64,000 bases of DNA, taken from contig NC_134025.1 of assembly GCF_964204645.1 (NCBI RefSeq), positions 14,019,001 to 14,083,000 of the forward strand, in the 5' to 3' direction. How positions within the stretch are numbered: the stretch's first letter is position 1; each line of letters opens with the position of its first letter. Of this stretch, positions 55,005 through 63,890 are shown one piece after another. This DNA is from Tubulanus polymorphus. Its lineage: Eukaryota; Nemertea; Palaeonemertea; Tubulaniformes; Tubulanidae. The notes below the pieces were generated by a model that was not told the DNA's origin, did no database searches, and saw nothing but the letters and a program-made list of their open reading frames with translations. The position numbers were made by a program, and so were the translations under genes.

Positions 55005-55343
55005 TCAATCAAAAAAATTACTATCATCAAAATATTTAGTTAACTTATTTATGATTAATTCAACATTTATTTCATTACTAGTTTTATGATTATCATATAT
55101 TTTGGATAATATGTTTTTGATATCTTCAATAATTCCATCTTCATTTAATTCATAATATTCTAAAGGTGATTTAATTAAATCAATTACTTTTTCTATATTA
55201 TACTTTTCTTTATCAATCATTGACACATTGTTAAATGATTTACTTTTTATATCAGTAATTACATCATTTAGTTTAATTCTCATTTCTTTACCATGTTTAA
55301 AATCAAACCCAAAACATATACTCGGTCCAACAGTTATATTCAT
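55005..55343 (-). CDS. Conserved acidic protein (C, 112 residues)
   Basis: Collinear with 2301-2642; a few substitutions. Intact. Not recognised. Confidence 0.66.
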   Translation of the reverse strand: MNITVGPSICFGFDFKHGKEMRIKLNDVITDIKSKSFNNVSMIDKEKYNIEKVIDLIKSPLEYYELNEDGIIEDIKNILSKIYDNHKTSNEINVELIINKLTKYFDDSNFFD

Positions 55344-55359
55344 TTATATAGGTGAAAAA

Positions 55360-56118
55360 TTACTCTTTACATCTTATAACTAATTCATAAATTACAGGAA
55401 AGTTATTTAAATCAATTAAGTATCCATTATGATTTCTAATTTCTAATCTAAAATTATTAAAACTAGGAATGCATGGTTTGAAATCACATTCTGTTAAATT
55501 ATAATTTATTTGCGTTCCAAATTGTTTAACATTCTTCAATGGTAAAATGTTTAGTAAACCAGAATTACAAGTTATATCTTTAGTTGCTTCGAATGTTTTT
55601 GTAGGATCGATTAAATTGCAATAAATATAAAAGTGTGTGTAAGGTATTAAGTTTGGTGTAACTTCTACGTTTCCTGTAGCAGTAAATGGTTTAATTCCTA
55701 ACATTTTAGCTAATGGTTTGTTTACCATAAATGCTTGTTTGTTTCCTTCATCTAACTTTATTTTAATTTTATCAGAACTATCACTTTTTATGAATCTAAT
55801 TAAAAATTTATCTTCACTTCTAAGTTTTAATCGTGCTCTTTTATTAATTTCTTGAGCTAATGTTTCTAAATTATATAATCCTGGTTTTAATAATAGATTA
55901 TACCATTTATCTATATTTTCTACATAAATCATAAACAATCTATGTTCAATACTTTTATCCGATACATTGTAAAAAGAATTACATAAACTTATATTTACTA
56001 ATTTCAAATCAACGCAATTCTTAAATTCTCTATCTAATTGTACTAATAAATTATGAGATTTATAATTTATAAGTTTTCTAGAATCAACAAATATTCTGTA
56101 TTCTTTTAATTCTACCAT
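55360..56118 (-). CDS. Penton-like minor capsid protein (C)
   Basis: 252 residues, intact. N- and C-terminal thirds are nearly identical to A; the middle (residues about 55-165) differs more. It keeps KPGLYNLETLAQEIN and HFYIYCNLIDP. Divergent from the VLTF3-like gene, with 68 bp between the two starts. Confidence 0.68.
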   Translation of the reverse strand: MVELKEYRIFVDSRKLINYKSHNLLVQLDREFKNCVDLKLVNISLCNSFYNVSDKSIEHRLFMIYVENIDKWYNLLLKPGLYNLETLAQEINKRARLKLRSEDKFLIRFIKSDSSDKIKIKLDEGNKQAFMVNKPLAKMLGIKPFTATGNVEVTPNLIPYTHFYIYCNLIDPTKTFEATKDITCNSGLLNILPLKNVKQFGTQINYNLTECDFKPCIPSFNNFRLEIRNHNGYLIDLNNFPVIYELVIRCKE

Positions 56119-56186
56119 TATTTATAACATAAAAAAATTACCGCTCATCACTAAAAATTAATTTTAATAAAATTTTTCCTTAATAA

Positions 56187-57506
56187 ATGGATGAGAAGAT
56201 AGCATGCGAAATTTGTGGTGAACTTCTAAGAAAAAGTAATAAGTCTCGACATATGAAAAAACATGATGAAAATTATAAACCCCCTAAAATAAACTGTCCA
56301 AATTGTAATAAAACATTCTCTAGAAATTATTTCAAAAAACATTCGGAGAAGTGTAAAAAAAATAACTTAATAGTTAATGTTGATAGTAACGAAAGTAATA
56401 ATAATTCTGTTGAAGTTGAACCTGAAATTATTTGGAAAAGACCTTTCTTATTCTATGATAAGGATAATATAAAAGATCATTTCTGTGAGCCTTGTCGAAT
56501 AAAATATAACCCTGAAAATATAGAAGATTGGGAGAATCATCAATTTCATAAAGTACATATAGATAAAATTTCTAATAAATTTGAAGCAGAATTCAATGAA
56601 AGAAAAAATAATTTATTAGAAAAAATAAAATATGAGAAAACGTTACCAGATAATAAAGAAACAGTTGAAAAGTTAGAAAAACAATATAATGAATTAACAA
56701 GAAAAACATATTATTGTAAATATTGTAAATTGATTATTACAACAAGTAATTCAAATCTACATAATAGAACAATAAAACATAAAGAAAACGTAAGAAAATA
56801 CCAAGAGCTTAATGAAGATCTATTACCAGTAAATTATAAACAAAAATGCCCACAATGTATTTATGTGACCTTAAGGCAAGAAGGTACTGTGTTATTTTGT
56901 GTTGATTGTGGATGGCAAAGGAATTTATGGGGTGAAGAAAAAACTAGAAATTTTCTTATAGAACCAAAATTAAATTATCTTGATGAAATCTTTAAAATAT
57001 TTTCTATAGAAGATCATACACCAGAATATATGCAATGGCTTGAAAAAATGAAAATAATAGAAAATAAAAATGGTGAAATAACTAAAAAAGATATTATAAA
57101 AACAATTATTCCACCAACATTTAACACAAAACAAAAGAAAATGTATTTATATTTATTATTTAACGATTATTATGAAAAACCTTATGAAAAATTAACAGAA
57201 GAAGATATGGAAAATATAAAAAAATTATTTAAACAAATATTAATGTATCATTTGGAAAATAGAATAACAGATTCAATAAATTATGAATTCTTTTTAAATA
57301 AGATTGTAAATTATTTAAACCTAGATATTATAATTCCATTTGATGAATTAACAAACAAAAAGAAACAAAGAGAGCGAGATGAAATGTGGAACAAGATAGA
57401 ACTTTATTTAAATGAGAAAAATGGAATGGAAGAAGAACCTGAACAATTAAATGAAAATGAAGAAGCCAATAGTGATTTCGAGTTTGATGATATAGATCCA
57501 TTTTAA
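56187..57506 (+). CDS. Multi-finger protein resembling late transcription factor VLTF3
   Basis: 439 residues. N-terminal fingers: CEICGELLRKSNKSRH (residues 7-22), CPNCNKTFSRNYFKKH (about 37-52), CEPC...H (about 102) and CKYCKLIITTSNSNLH (about 178). A zinc ribbon CPQC...CVDCG lies near 221-245. The C-terminal region has the VLTF3-type order: YLYLLFNDYYE, then NYEFFLNKIVNYLNL and a charged DEMWNKIELYLN end (about 385-411). VLTF3 proteins activate late genes in poxviruses and other large DNA viruses. The match is by pattern, so tentative, but the TAAATG-type start motifs across the element fit. The 3' end overlaps the polymerase stop codon. Starts at TTAATAAATGG. Confidence 0.5.
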   Translation: MDEKIACEICGELLRKSNKSRHMKKHDENYKPPKINCPNCNKTFSRNYFKKHSEKCKKNNLIVNVDSNESNNNSVEVEPEIIWKRPFLFYDKDNIKDHFCEPCRIKYNPENIEDWENHQFHKVHIDKISNKFEAEFNERKNNLLEKIKYEKTLPDNKETVEKLEKQYNELTRKTYYCKYCKLIITTSNSNLHNRTIKHKENVRKYQELNEDLLPVNYKQKCPQCIYVTLRQEGTVLFCVDCGWQRNLWGEEKTRNFLIEPKLNYLDEIFKIFSIEDHTPEYMQWLEKMKIIENKNGEITKKDIIKTIIPPTFNTKQKKMYLYLLFNDYYEKPYEKLTEEDMENIKKLFKQILMYHLENRITDSINYEFFLNKIVNYLNLDIIIPFDELTNKKKQRERDEMWNKIELYLNEKNGMEEEPEQLNENEEANSDFEFDDIDPF

Positions 57507-60500
57507 TAACCATAAGGTAATGTTTTTATACCATCATCTGAAATATGCCTTTTATCATCAAATGGATTTAAACTAGTTTTTTCAACTTCATTAATGTACA
57601 TCTCATGATCTTCTGATCTTAAACAATTCATCTTGTGTTTCATTACAATTGATTTATATAAACACTTTATATAATCTTGAAATTCTATATGTTTATCAAC
57701 CACATGTTTTGTTATTCCTTTTAACTTTTTAGCTTCATGATCTTTTGTTCTGTAACTATACATTTTACTTCTTATCCCAACAAATTCAATCATTTCATCA
57801 CCTCCTAATTCATCTTTAAACTTACCAGGAATCTTTTTATTATCATTGCTAAATAGTTCATGATCTTTAGGATAATTGCTAAAATCAAAATGATGTTTTA
57901 ATGTTTTTAAGTCTTTTGTTATGTCATTTGTCTTGATTTTTAGTATGTACGCATCCGTATTTTTTTGTATTAATGGGAACCCAGAATTGAATGTTCCATC
58001 ATCTGTTGATAAATCATAAACATAGTCAGTTGGGTTATATATTTCAAATAAATCTTTAACTTCTTCAGTTAAATCTTTTTCTACATGCCTTAAATTAAAA
58101 CAATTTGGTTTAGATTTAATTAATTCTATATTCATATTAAATCCTAATGAACTACATAATATATTTAATCCTGATATAGCAACTTTTCCTTTTTGAGCAA
58201 AGGATATTGTTTTGCGGTTTTGGAAACTTTTTGAACCATCTGCTGCATAGAATCCAATGAAGAACCATTTTCTAAGATTATATTCTGAATTTAATATATA
58301 ATCTGGTACTATTTTTTCTTTAGTTGAAGTATTACTTTTCACTATTGTATGAATATAGAATTCATTATTATATTCTATAGCAAAATCTTTAGGATTATTT
58401 ACAAGTATTCTATAAACTGCTGATGATTTCATAACATCCATGATTCTAAATGTTTTATGTGAATAAACTTCTTCACAGAATTTCTTAATTCTTTCTAATA
58501 ATTTTAAGTCTTGATTGCATAAATACCAACAATATTTATTACCCCAAACATATTTATACACTCCTGCTGAACCATCACCCATGAAAAATCCTTTGATAAA
58601 ATATTCTTTTTCTTCTAATGTTTCAGGTTCTATATTATAAATATTATCAATTATTTCATCAAATGACATATGATTCATTCTTTGGAAAAATCTTTTATGT
58701 AATAATTCATCTCCAATTTTTATATCAGTTGGTTTTATTTTATTACCATTTTGTTTAATTAAACTATGGTCTCCGGTGCAATCTACAAATCCTAATTTAG
58801 TTCTAACTCTATAGATTTTCTTATTTGTTTTATGTCTAATAATATTCTTTAATTTTTTCCATCCATTTCTTGTCCAAACATCCATTAATCCATTTATTTG
58901 TATTAATTCTTTTTCACCATATGAAATATAATATTCATTTTGTTTTGGAATTATTTCTGAAATTCTTCTTACCAATATTTTATTATTACATTTTAATAAT
59001 ATTGGGGTGTCAGCCGTTACAGAATCGAAGTACAGAATTTCTATATGTTTTTCCCCAAACAATGGTTGTAAAACATTGTAATAAAAATTATACATTAGTA
59101 ATTTTGAAATTTCTAAAACGGTTGAACCTATAAATATAGGTTTATTGAATTTCATGGACGTTCTTTTTAATTTAACTGCTGTTAAATAATCTTCAAATCT
59201 TTTATTTCCTAAATGTCTAGGACTTGATTGTAAATGTCTTAATCTTTCAGAATTATTTACTAATTCAATATCATTTCTATTTCTAATATTTTCACATGTT
59301 TTACCATAAAAACTATTATTCATTAATTTGAAGAAATCTTTTTCAAAATCTGTTTTTGATATGGTTCTCTGTTGAGTATTGAAATCTATATATTTTTCTA
59401 ACCACTTCGATTGATTAAATTCAATATATCTATGTACTTTCTTTAATTTCATTCCTTGTTTTAGATAAAATTTTAACATTCTATAATGAACAATATAATT
59501 GTATTTATTATTTTGAGTAAGTATTAATTTTTCTGTAAAAACATGATCTTTCGGTTTTATTTTCTTCTGGTATTCACTTAAATAACTATCATCTACAGTT
59601 AAATGTTCTGGGCAATAAGGTAAGTTTCTTGTTTTAAACTTTATATTTTCAGGATATTCTAAATCAACTACAAAGAAATAACCAATTGGTGCTTCATCTT
59701 TTAAACTCGCAATTGCGCTTTCCCAATCAGTTTTATCACCATTTTCAACTTCTGTTAATATAAAATTTTTATATGGTTGAGGTTGCATCATTGCCCAACC
59801 ATATAAATTATTGGCGTCAATATATAATAATTTATATTCATCATTTGCTTTAAAATACCTATCTCCCATAACACCACTAATTCCACCTCTAATTGATTTT
59901 TCAAATAATAAAACCATATCTGGTTCTTTTAATAAATCTAATTCTACATTTGTATATTTTAAACCACATTGCCAGGTTAAACCAGGACTAGAGTAGCAAT
60001 AACAAGGATCAACATTAAAATGATTCAAATTAACTTCTCTAAATTTTTCAAATATGTCAGCTAATATCATAACATCTGATTTTAAATATAAATCAACTAA
60101 TTCACCATGATTTTTCATATTAAAATGGTTCCAAATATTTAATGTTCTATCAAAAACTTCGTCTTTCACATACTCCTCTTTTAATTTATCATAAAATTGA
60201 TCTTTTAATAATTCTATTACATTAAAATCATCATGTGTTTTATAAAATGAATAAGGAATTGCGCCTTTATATCTCAATAATTTAAAATCTTGTTCATTTG
60301 GATAATAATATCGAGTTATAACAAAATCATTATCAACTAAACTTTTTGATAAATTATCTAATGAACTTGCTAGAAATCTATAAGAATCTAAAAATCTAAT
60401 GCAACCAAATTGAAATGAAATATAATTTTCAGATGTTTTAGCTAATAGTTTAAAATCATATTTTCTTACATTTGCTTCATTCATAGCATTATATTCTTCT

Positions 60501-62566
60501 ATTTCTTGATTAATTGCACCCAATTTTCCTGATAATTGTTTTATAAATAGATGGGTATCATATCCTGATAAATTATGAAATAATATTGGTACAAAATTTA
60601 CTTTTTTAGCTTGTAAATTGCAATCTTCATGAGCAGCTCCACGATATTTTGAATTTAAATGATTATGATCTCTAACTCTTTTATCAAATGAATAAAAACG
60701 TTTTTCACAATAACAACAATGAGTTGCATAATTAAAATCAATTTCATCTTCTTTTGTCATAACTATTCTTTTATTTTTGTTTAATAATTTTGCAAAATCA
60801 CTTTCTAATTCAATAATTTTATCACAAAAATCATTAACTACATTTTCACCTCTAAAAGAAATATATTGACTTTCATATAATTCGGGATAATTTGATTTTA
60901 TGTAAATTCCATAAGCAGCAGCTCTTTGATGAACTTTTTTAATTGTATTTATAATTGGTGGGTCTTGTATTGTGTCTTCATTTAATTCATTTCCTTTGTC
61001 CATTGATTTTAATAATTGCTTTTTGTTATATATTTCTTTTCTATCTTGATCAGTTAATTCTTTATTCAACGATTCAAAATCCCCATAAATTACAAATGGA
61101 ACAATATTCTTAAATTTATGATTAGTAAATTTCAATTTATAATCTTTTTCTGTTGGCATTATTAATTTACAAAAATCTTTATTATCACATAATTCTTTAT
61201 GTTTTAATAATGTATTCTCAGTCATAAATTTAGATAAACATTTTCTACATAGATAAATTTTATTATGATGATCACTTTCTGTTCTAAAGAATAAATCAAT
61301 TTGTTTTAACCACATATAATGTTCATTTTCATCTTTTTTGTAATATAACAAATCTATAGCATTTTCATCATCATAATATTCTGTTAAATATAAAGCTTCC
61401 AATGTATAATCTTTAATATTTTCACCTTTTGTCTTTGGTAATTGCATTAATTCGAATACATTTATTTTTAAATTATTAACTTTTTCTATTTTAGGAATCA
61501 TTTTTATAGTTACTGGATATTGATCAATTTTATATAATGTTTCATATTTCCGATAATCTGTTATTCTACAAACATTTTCCTGTGTTGGATGTAAACAACT
61601 AATAATTGACCATAGAAAACATTTATTATCTTCATTTTGAACATTTATTACTGCTTTTGTTGTAAACGGTAATTTGATATAACTTGATGCTTTCATATCC
61701 TTTTCTGTTGTAAAGTTTGAATCATTTTTAAACATTTTATTACTTTTTGATGTTTTATTCCTTTTTGAATTATAAACATTTAAATCTAAATATATAATTT
61801 CATTCAATGTTAAGCCAGAACCCTCAAAATATCTTTCTTCAATATGACGTTTAAATTCATTTAATATTTTTTCTAACTTCTCTTTTATTTGTGTTTTTGA
61901 AATTATTTCTTCAGAGTGTGTTTGAATATTATAATCCATTTTTTCTTCTGACTTTATAAAACTTACTTTCCCAGAGATACTAATTTTTGGATATTCAACA
62001 TCTGTTATCAAATCTAGTAATTTTTCTATTATTTCATTAAATGTACTATAATCTTCTATTGTTGTACCTTTAAAAAATCTAAATATAATAGCTGCAGGAC
62101 CAATTTTACTATGTAATGTTTCTAAGATTTCAATTGTATCTTTTATTTCTAGTGAATCAATATAATTTCTAACATTTTCCATGTAAGGTTTATTTGAAAT
62201 GGATTTAGTTTTTGAAGTTGATTCTTTTACTTGTTGAGGTTTATCATCAAAATAATCTATTCCTAAAACATTATTTCTCAAATTTTGACGGTGTTTTTCT
62301 GTTTCGAGATGTCTATTATAATTCCTTTTTGTTATAAATTCATCACAAACTTCACATTTTATTTCATTCACATTCATATTTTCTAATCGTTCTTTTCTTT
62401 CATTGGAATTTTCTGGAGTTTCAAAATCTATTACATTTTTTATATGATTTGCAGTTTTTTCATGTCGTGTTTTATTAGATGTATCGATGTATTTTTTACA
62501 ATATTGACAATAATATTGATTTTTATTGACATTATTGTTTTCTAGTTGGTGTTCATTCTCCCCCAT
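57503..62566 (-). CDS. Protein-primed family B DNA polymerase containing an intein
   Basis: 1687 residues, one continuous frame. N-terminal fingers CQYCKKYIDTSNKTRH (about 19) and CEVCDEFITKRNYNRH (about 71). ExoI VIYGDFESL (about 495), a Cys/His insert (CCYC ... DHNHLNSKYRGAAH, about 620-650), ExoII NLSGYDTHLF (about 665), ExoIII YLKSDVMILAD (about 828), motif A DANNLYGWAM (about 918), motif B KLMNNSFYGK (about 1083). Motif C is split: YFD at 1179-1181, then a 355-residue intein, then TDAYILKI. Without the intein it would be about 1332 residues. Replicates the linear element from protein-primed ends, as known for the family. The C-terminus is shorter than in A. Transcribed inward from the right TIR. 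Confidence 0.92.
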   Translation of the reverse strand: MGENEHQLENNNVNKNQYYCQYCKKYIDTSNKTRHEKTANHIKNVIDFETPENSNERKERLENMNVNEIKCEVCDEFITKRNYNRHLETEKHRQNLRNNVLGIDYFDDKPQQVKESTSKTKSISNKPYMENVRNYIDSLEIKDTIEILETLHSKIGPAAIIFRFFKGTTIEDYSTFNEIIEKLLDLITDVEYPKISISGKVSFIKSEEKMDYNIQTHSEEIISKTQIKEKLEKILNEFKRHIEERYFEGSGLTLNEIIYLDLNVYNSKRNKTSKSNKMFKNDSNFTTEKDMKASSYIKLPFTTKAVINVQNEDNKCFLWSIISCLHPTQENVCRITDYRKYETLYKIDQYPVTIKMIPKIEKVNNLKINVFELMQLPKTKGENIKDYTLEALYLTEYYDDENAIDLLYYKKDENEHYMWLKQIDLFFRTESDHHNKIYLCRKCLSKFMTENTLLKHKELCDNKDFCKLIMPTEKDYKLKFTNHKFKNIVPFVIYGDFESLNKELTDQDRKEIYNKKQLLKSMDKGNELNEDTIQDPPIINTIKKVHQRAAAYGIYIKSNYPELYESQYISFRGENVVNDFCDKIIELESDFAKLLNKNKRIVMTKEDEIDFNYATHCCYCEKRFYSFDKRVRDHNHLNSKYRGAAHEDCNLQAKKVNFVPILFHNLSGYDTHLFIKQLSGKLGAINQEIEEYNAMNEANVRKYDFKLLAKTSENYISFQFGCIRFLDSYRFLASSLDNLSKSLVDNDFVITRYYYPNEQDFKLLRYKGAIPYSFYKTHDDFNVIELLKDQFYDKLKEEYVKDEVFDRTLNIWNHFNMKNHGELVDLYLKSDVMILADIFEKFREVNLNHFNVDPCYCYSSPGLTWQCGLKYTNVELDLLKEPDMVLLFEKSIRGGISGVMGDRYFKANDEYKLLYIDANNLYGWAMMQPQPYKNFILTEVENGDKTDWESAIASLKDEAPIGYFFVVDLEYPENIKFKTRNLPYCPEHLTVDDSYLSEYQKKIKPKDHVFTEKLILTQNNKYNYIVHYRMLKFYLKQGMKLKKVHRYIEFNQSKWLEKYIDFNTQQRTISKTDFEKDFFKLMNNSFYGKTCENIRNRNDIELVNNSERLRHLQSSPRHLGNKRFEDYLTAVKLKRTSMKFNKPIFIGSTVLEISKLLMYNFYYNVLQPLFGEKHIEILYFDSVTADTPILLKCNNKILVRRISEIIPKQNEYYISYGEKELIQINGLMDVWTRNGWKKLKNIIRHKTNKKIYRVRTKLGFVDCTGDHSLIKQNGNKIKPTDIKIGDELLHKRFFQRMNHMSFDEIIDNIYNIEPETLEEKEYFIKGFFMGDGSAGVYKYVWGNKYCWYLCNQDLKLLERIKKFCEEVYSHKTFRIMDVMKSSAVYRILVNNPKDFAIEYNNEFYIHTIVKSNTSTKEKIVPDYILNSEYNLRKWFFIGFYAADGSKSFQNRKTISFAQKGKVAISGLNILCSSLGFNMNIELIKSKPNCFNLRHVEKDLTEEVKDLFEIYNPTDYVYDLSTDDGTFNSGFPLIQKNTDAYILKIKTNDITKDLKTLKHHFDFSNYPKDHELFSNDNKKIPGKFKDELGGDEMIEFVGIRSKMYSYRTKDHEAKKLKGITKHVVDKHIEFQDYIKCLYKSIVMKHKMNCLRSEDHEMYINEVEKTSLNPFDDKRHISDDGIKTLPYGY
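57959..59023 (-). other. Intein with LAGLIDADG homing endonuclease in polymerase motif C
   Basis: Residues 1182-1536 of the polymerase. Begins Ser-Val-Thr-Ala-Asp (block A), has block B CTGDHSLI with the Thr and His, two LAGLIDADG helices (FIKGFFMGDG and FFIGFYAADG) each with the acidic residue, and ends with a block F YDLSTDDGTFNSG and a final Gln-Lys-Asn before Thr+1. The last Asn is conserved but the penultimate residue is Lys rather than the usual His. The insertion point (between the Asp and Thr of the YxDTD motif) is the same as that of several archaeal and giant-virus PolB inteins. Confidence 0.9.
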
Positions 62567-62682
62567 TTATTAGGAAAAAAAATTACTTGTGGTGATGAGT
62601 GTTAGGAAAAAAATTACTTGTGGTGATGAGTGGTGTCTCGTCCTCTCGTCCTCTGATCTGAAAGCCTACTTTTCTAATTACT
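62562..62682. repeat. Right terminal inverted repeat of C
   Basis: 121 bp, identical complement of 46097-46217; carries the start region of the polymerase gene and two copies of the ACTTGTGGTGATGAGTG sub-repeat. Confidence 0.93.
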
Positions 62683-62688
62683 AAAGCG
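62683..62688. repeat. Target-site duplication AAAGCG (right)
   Basis: Perfect match to 46091-46096. Confidence 0.95.
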
Positions 62689-62846
62689 TTTTATGTAATT
62701 GTGGAAAATATTATACTCGAAGCAATAAACCACACCATCTTAAATCAAAATATCATAACTCAAAAGTAATTATTCAACTCTAAATATTCAAAATAAGATA
62801 TTTCAAATTACTTATCTTATCATTCTTTTAATTTTTTCTTAAATAA

Positions 62847-63044
62847 ATGGATGGTTTCATCCAAACTGGGAAAAGTGATTTGAAACATTACCTTGTAGCA
62901 GGAGGGTTAATATTGGCGGCATTATACTTTTACTATGAAAATATTTCAAAAGATTTGATGAATGAAAATAATAAATTGAGTAAAGAATTAAAGAAGTTAA
63001 ATGGAAACAATCACAGAAATAAAAAGAATAAAAAGTTAATTTAG
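62847..63044 (+). CDS. 65-residue single-pass membrane protein (D)
   Basis: One membrane segment near residues 15-31 (HYLVAGGLILAALYFYY), then a Lys/Asn-rich helical tail with coiled-coil spacing. Start at CTTAAATAAATGG, the element start motif. No homologue elsewhere in the window. Confidence 0.6.
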   Translation: MDGFIQTGKSDLKHYLVAGGLILAALYFYYENISKDLMNENNKLSKELKKLNGNNHRNKKNKKLI

Positions 63045-63090
63045 AAAATGATTTAGAGGATTAAAACAGCATCTTTTAATTTCATATATT

Positions 63091-63405
63091 TTGACTATAA
63101 AAATGAGTGAAAATATATTAAACTTATTACATCTAATATATAAAAATCAACAGAATATTAAATCAGTTATTATGCTTACAGGTTTATTTTCTTTTTCAAT
63201 TTATAGTATAAAACAGTTGTTAGAATTCTATGATAGTTGTAAAATTAGATATACAGAATTGAAAGATAATATAAATTATATTTCAGATAGATTGAATAAT
63301 ATTAATTGTTGTGAAATTTGTAATAAAAGATATAAAAATAAAAAGAGTTTGAGAAATCATAAATATATTCATGAATTAGATGATAAACTGTATAATTCAA
63401 ATTAA
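63091..63405 (+). CDS. Membrane protein with a C-terminal C2H2 finger (D)
   Basis: 104 residues (a second ATG lies four codons in). Hydrophobic segment near 27-45 (IMLTGLFSFSIYSIKQLL), helical middle, then CEICNKRYKNKKSLRNHKYIH near 76-96, a good C2H2 finger. Membrane plus finger is an unusual pairing. Hairpins follow its stop. Confidence 0.6.
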   Translation: MTIKMSENILNLLHLIYKNQQNIKSVIMLTGLFSFSIYSIKQLLEFYDSCKIRYTELKDNINYISDRLNNINCCEICNKRYKNKKSLRNHKYIHELDDKLYNSN

Positions 63406-63504
63406 GCAATAGACTGTTAAATTGGCTGAAATATATAAAAATAGATTATATTATAACTATTTCTATATTTAGGTTAATAATTTATATTTATGATTTTTAT
63501 AAAA

Positions 63505-63620
63505 ACTAATTTATATATCTATGTACTAGACGTACGAGTAAGAAAGTAAGATTTTTACCAAGAAAGTAAGAATCTTGGATTCTTACTTGTATGTCTCGTA
63601 CTTGGGTATATGAATTAGTT
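63505..63620. repeat. Hairpin of the CTAGACGTACG family (H3)
   Basis: Left arm ACTAATTTATATATCTATGT then ACTAGACGTACGAGTAAGAA; the right arm is imperfect (TTCTTACTTGTATGTCTCGT). Follows the finger-protein gene. Confidence 0.78.
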
Positions 63621-63767
63621 TTATAATAATTATTCTAATAATAATTCTAATATATTTATAAAAATGAAGAAAATTATATGTTTTCACATAATGAAAATGA
63701 AAAATAGATTATATTATAACTATTTCTATACTTAGATTGATAATTTATTCATTTTTATATAATCTAA

Positions 63768-63890
63768 ACTAATTTATATATCTAAGTACTAGACGTACGA
63801 GTAAGAAAGTAAGATTCTTGCCAAGAAAGTAAGATTTCTTGGATTCTTGGATTCTTACTCGTACGTCTAGTACATAGATATATAAATAGT
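63768..63890. repeat. Hairpin of the CTAGACGTACG family (H4)
   Basis: Arms ACTAGACGTACGAGTAAGAA and its complement are perfect; the loop has AAGAAAGTAAGATT and ggattcttgg repeats. About 263 bp from H3, comparable to the 240-bp spacing of H1 and H2. Confidence 0.82.

Larger units (their letters stand above)
46097..62682. mobile_element. Complete Polinton element C (family 2), 16,586 bp
   Basis: Bounded by AG...CT termini, identical 121-bp inverted repeats and a 6-bp duplication. Gene order from the left: OB-like (+), conserved block, two membrane proteins (-), CTAG repeats, ATPase (-), integrase (-), capsid (-), coiled-coil membrane proteins (-), large conserved protein (-), four small genes (-), penton (-), VLTF3-like (+), polymerase with intein (-). 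No adenain-type protease or separate helicase is recognised. Identical ends imply recent insertion, but the capsid, the large protein and one small gene carry frameshifts. Confidence 0.95.
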
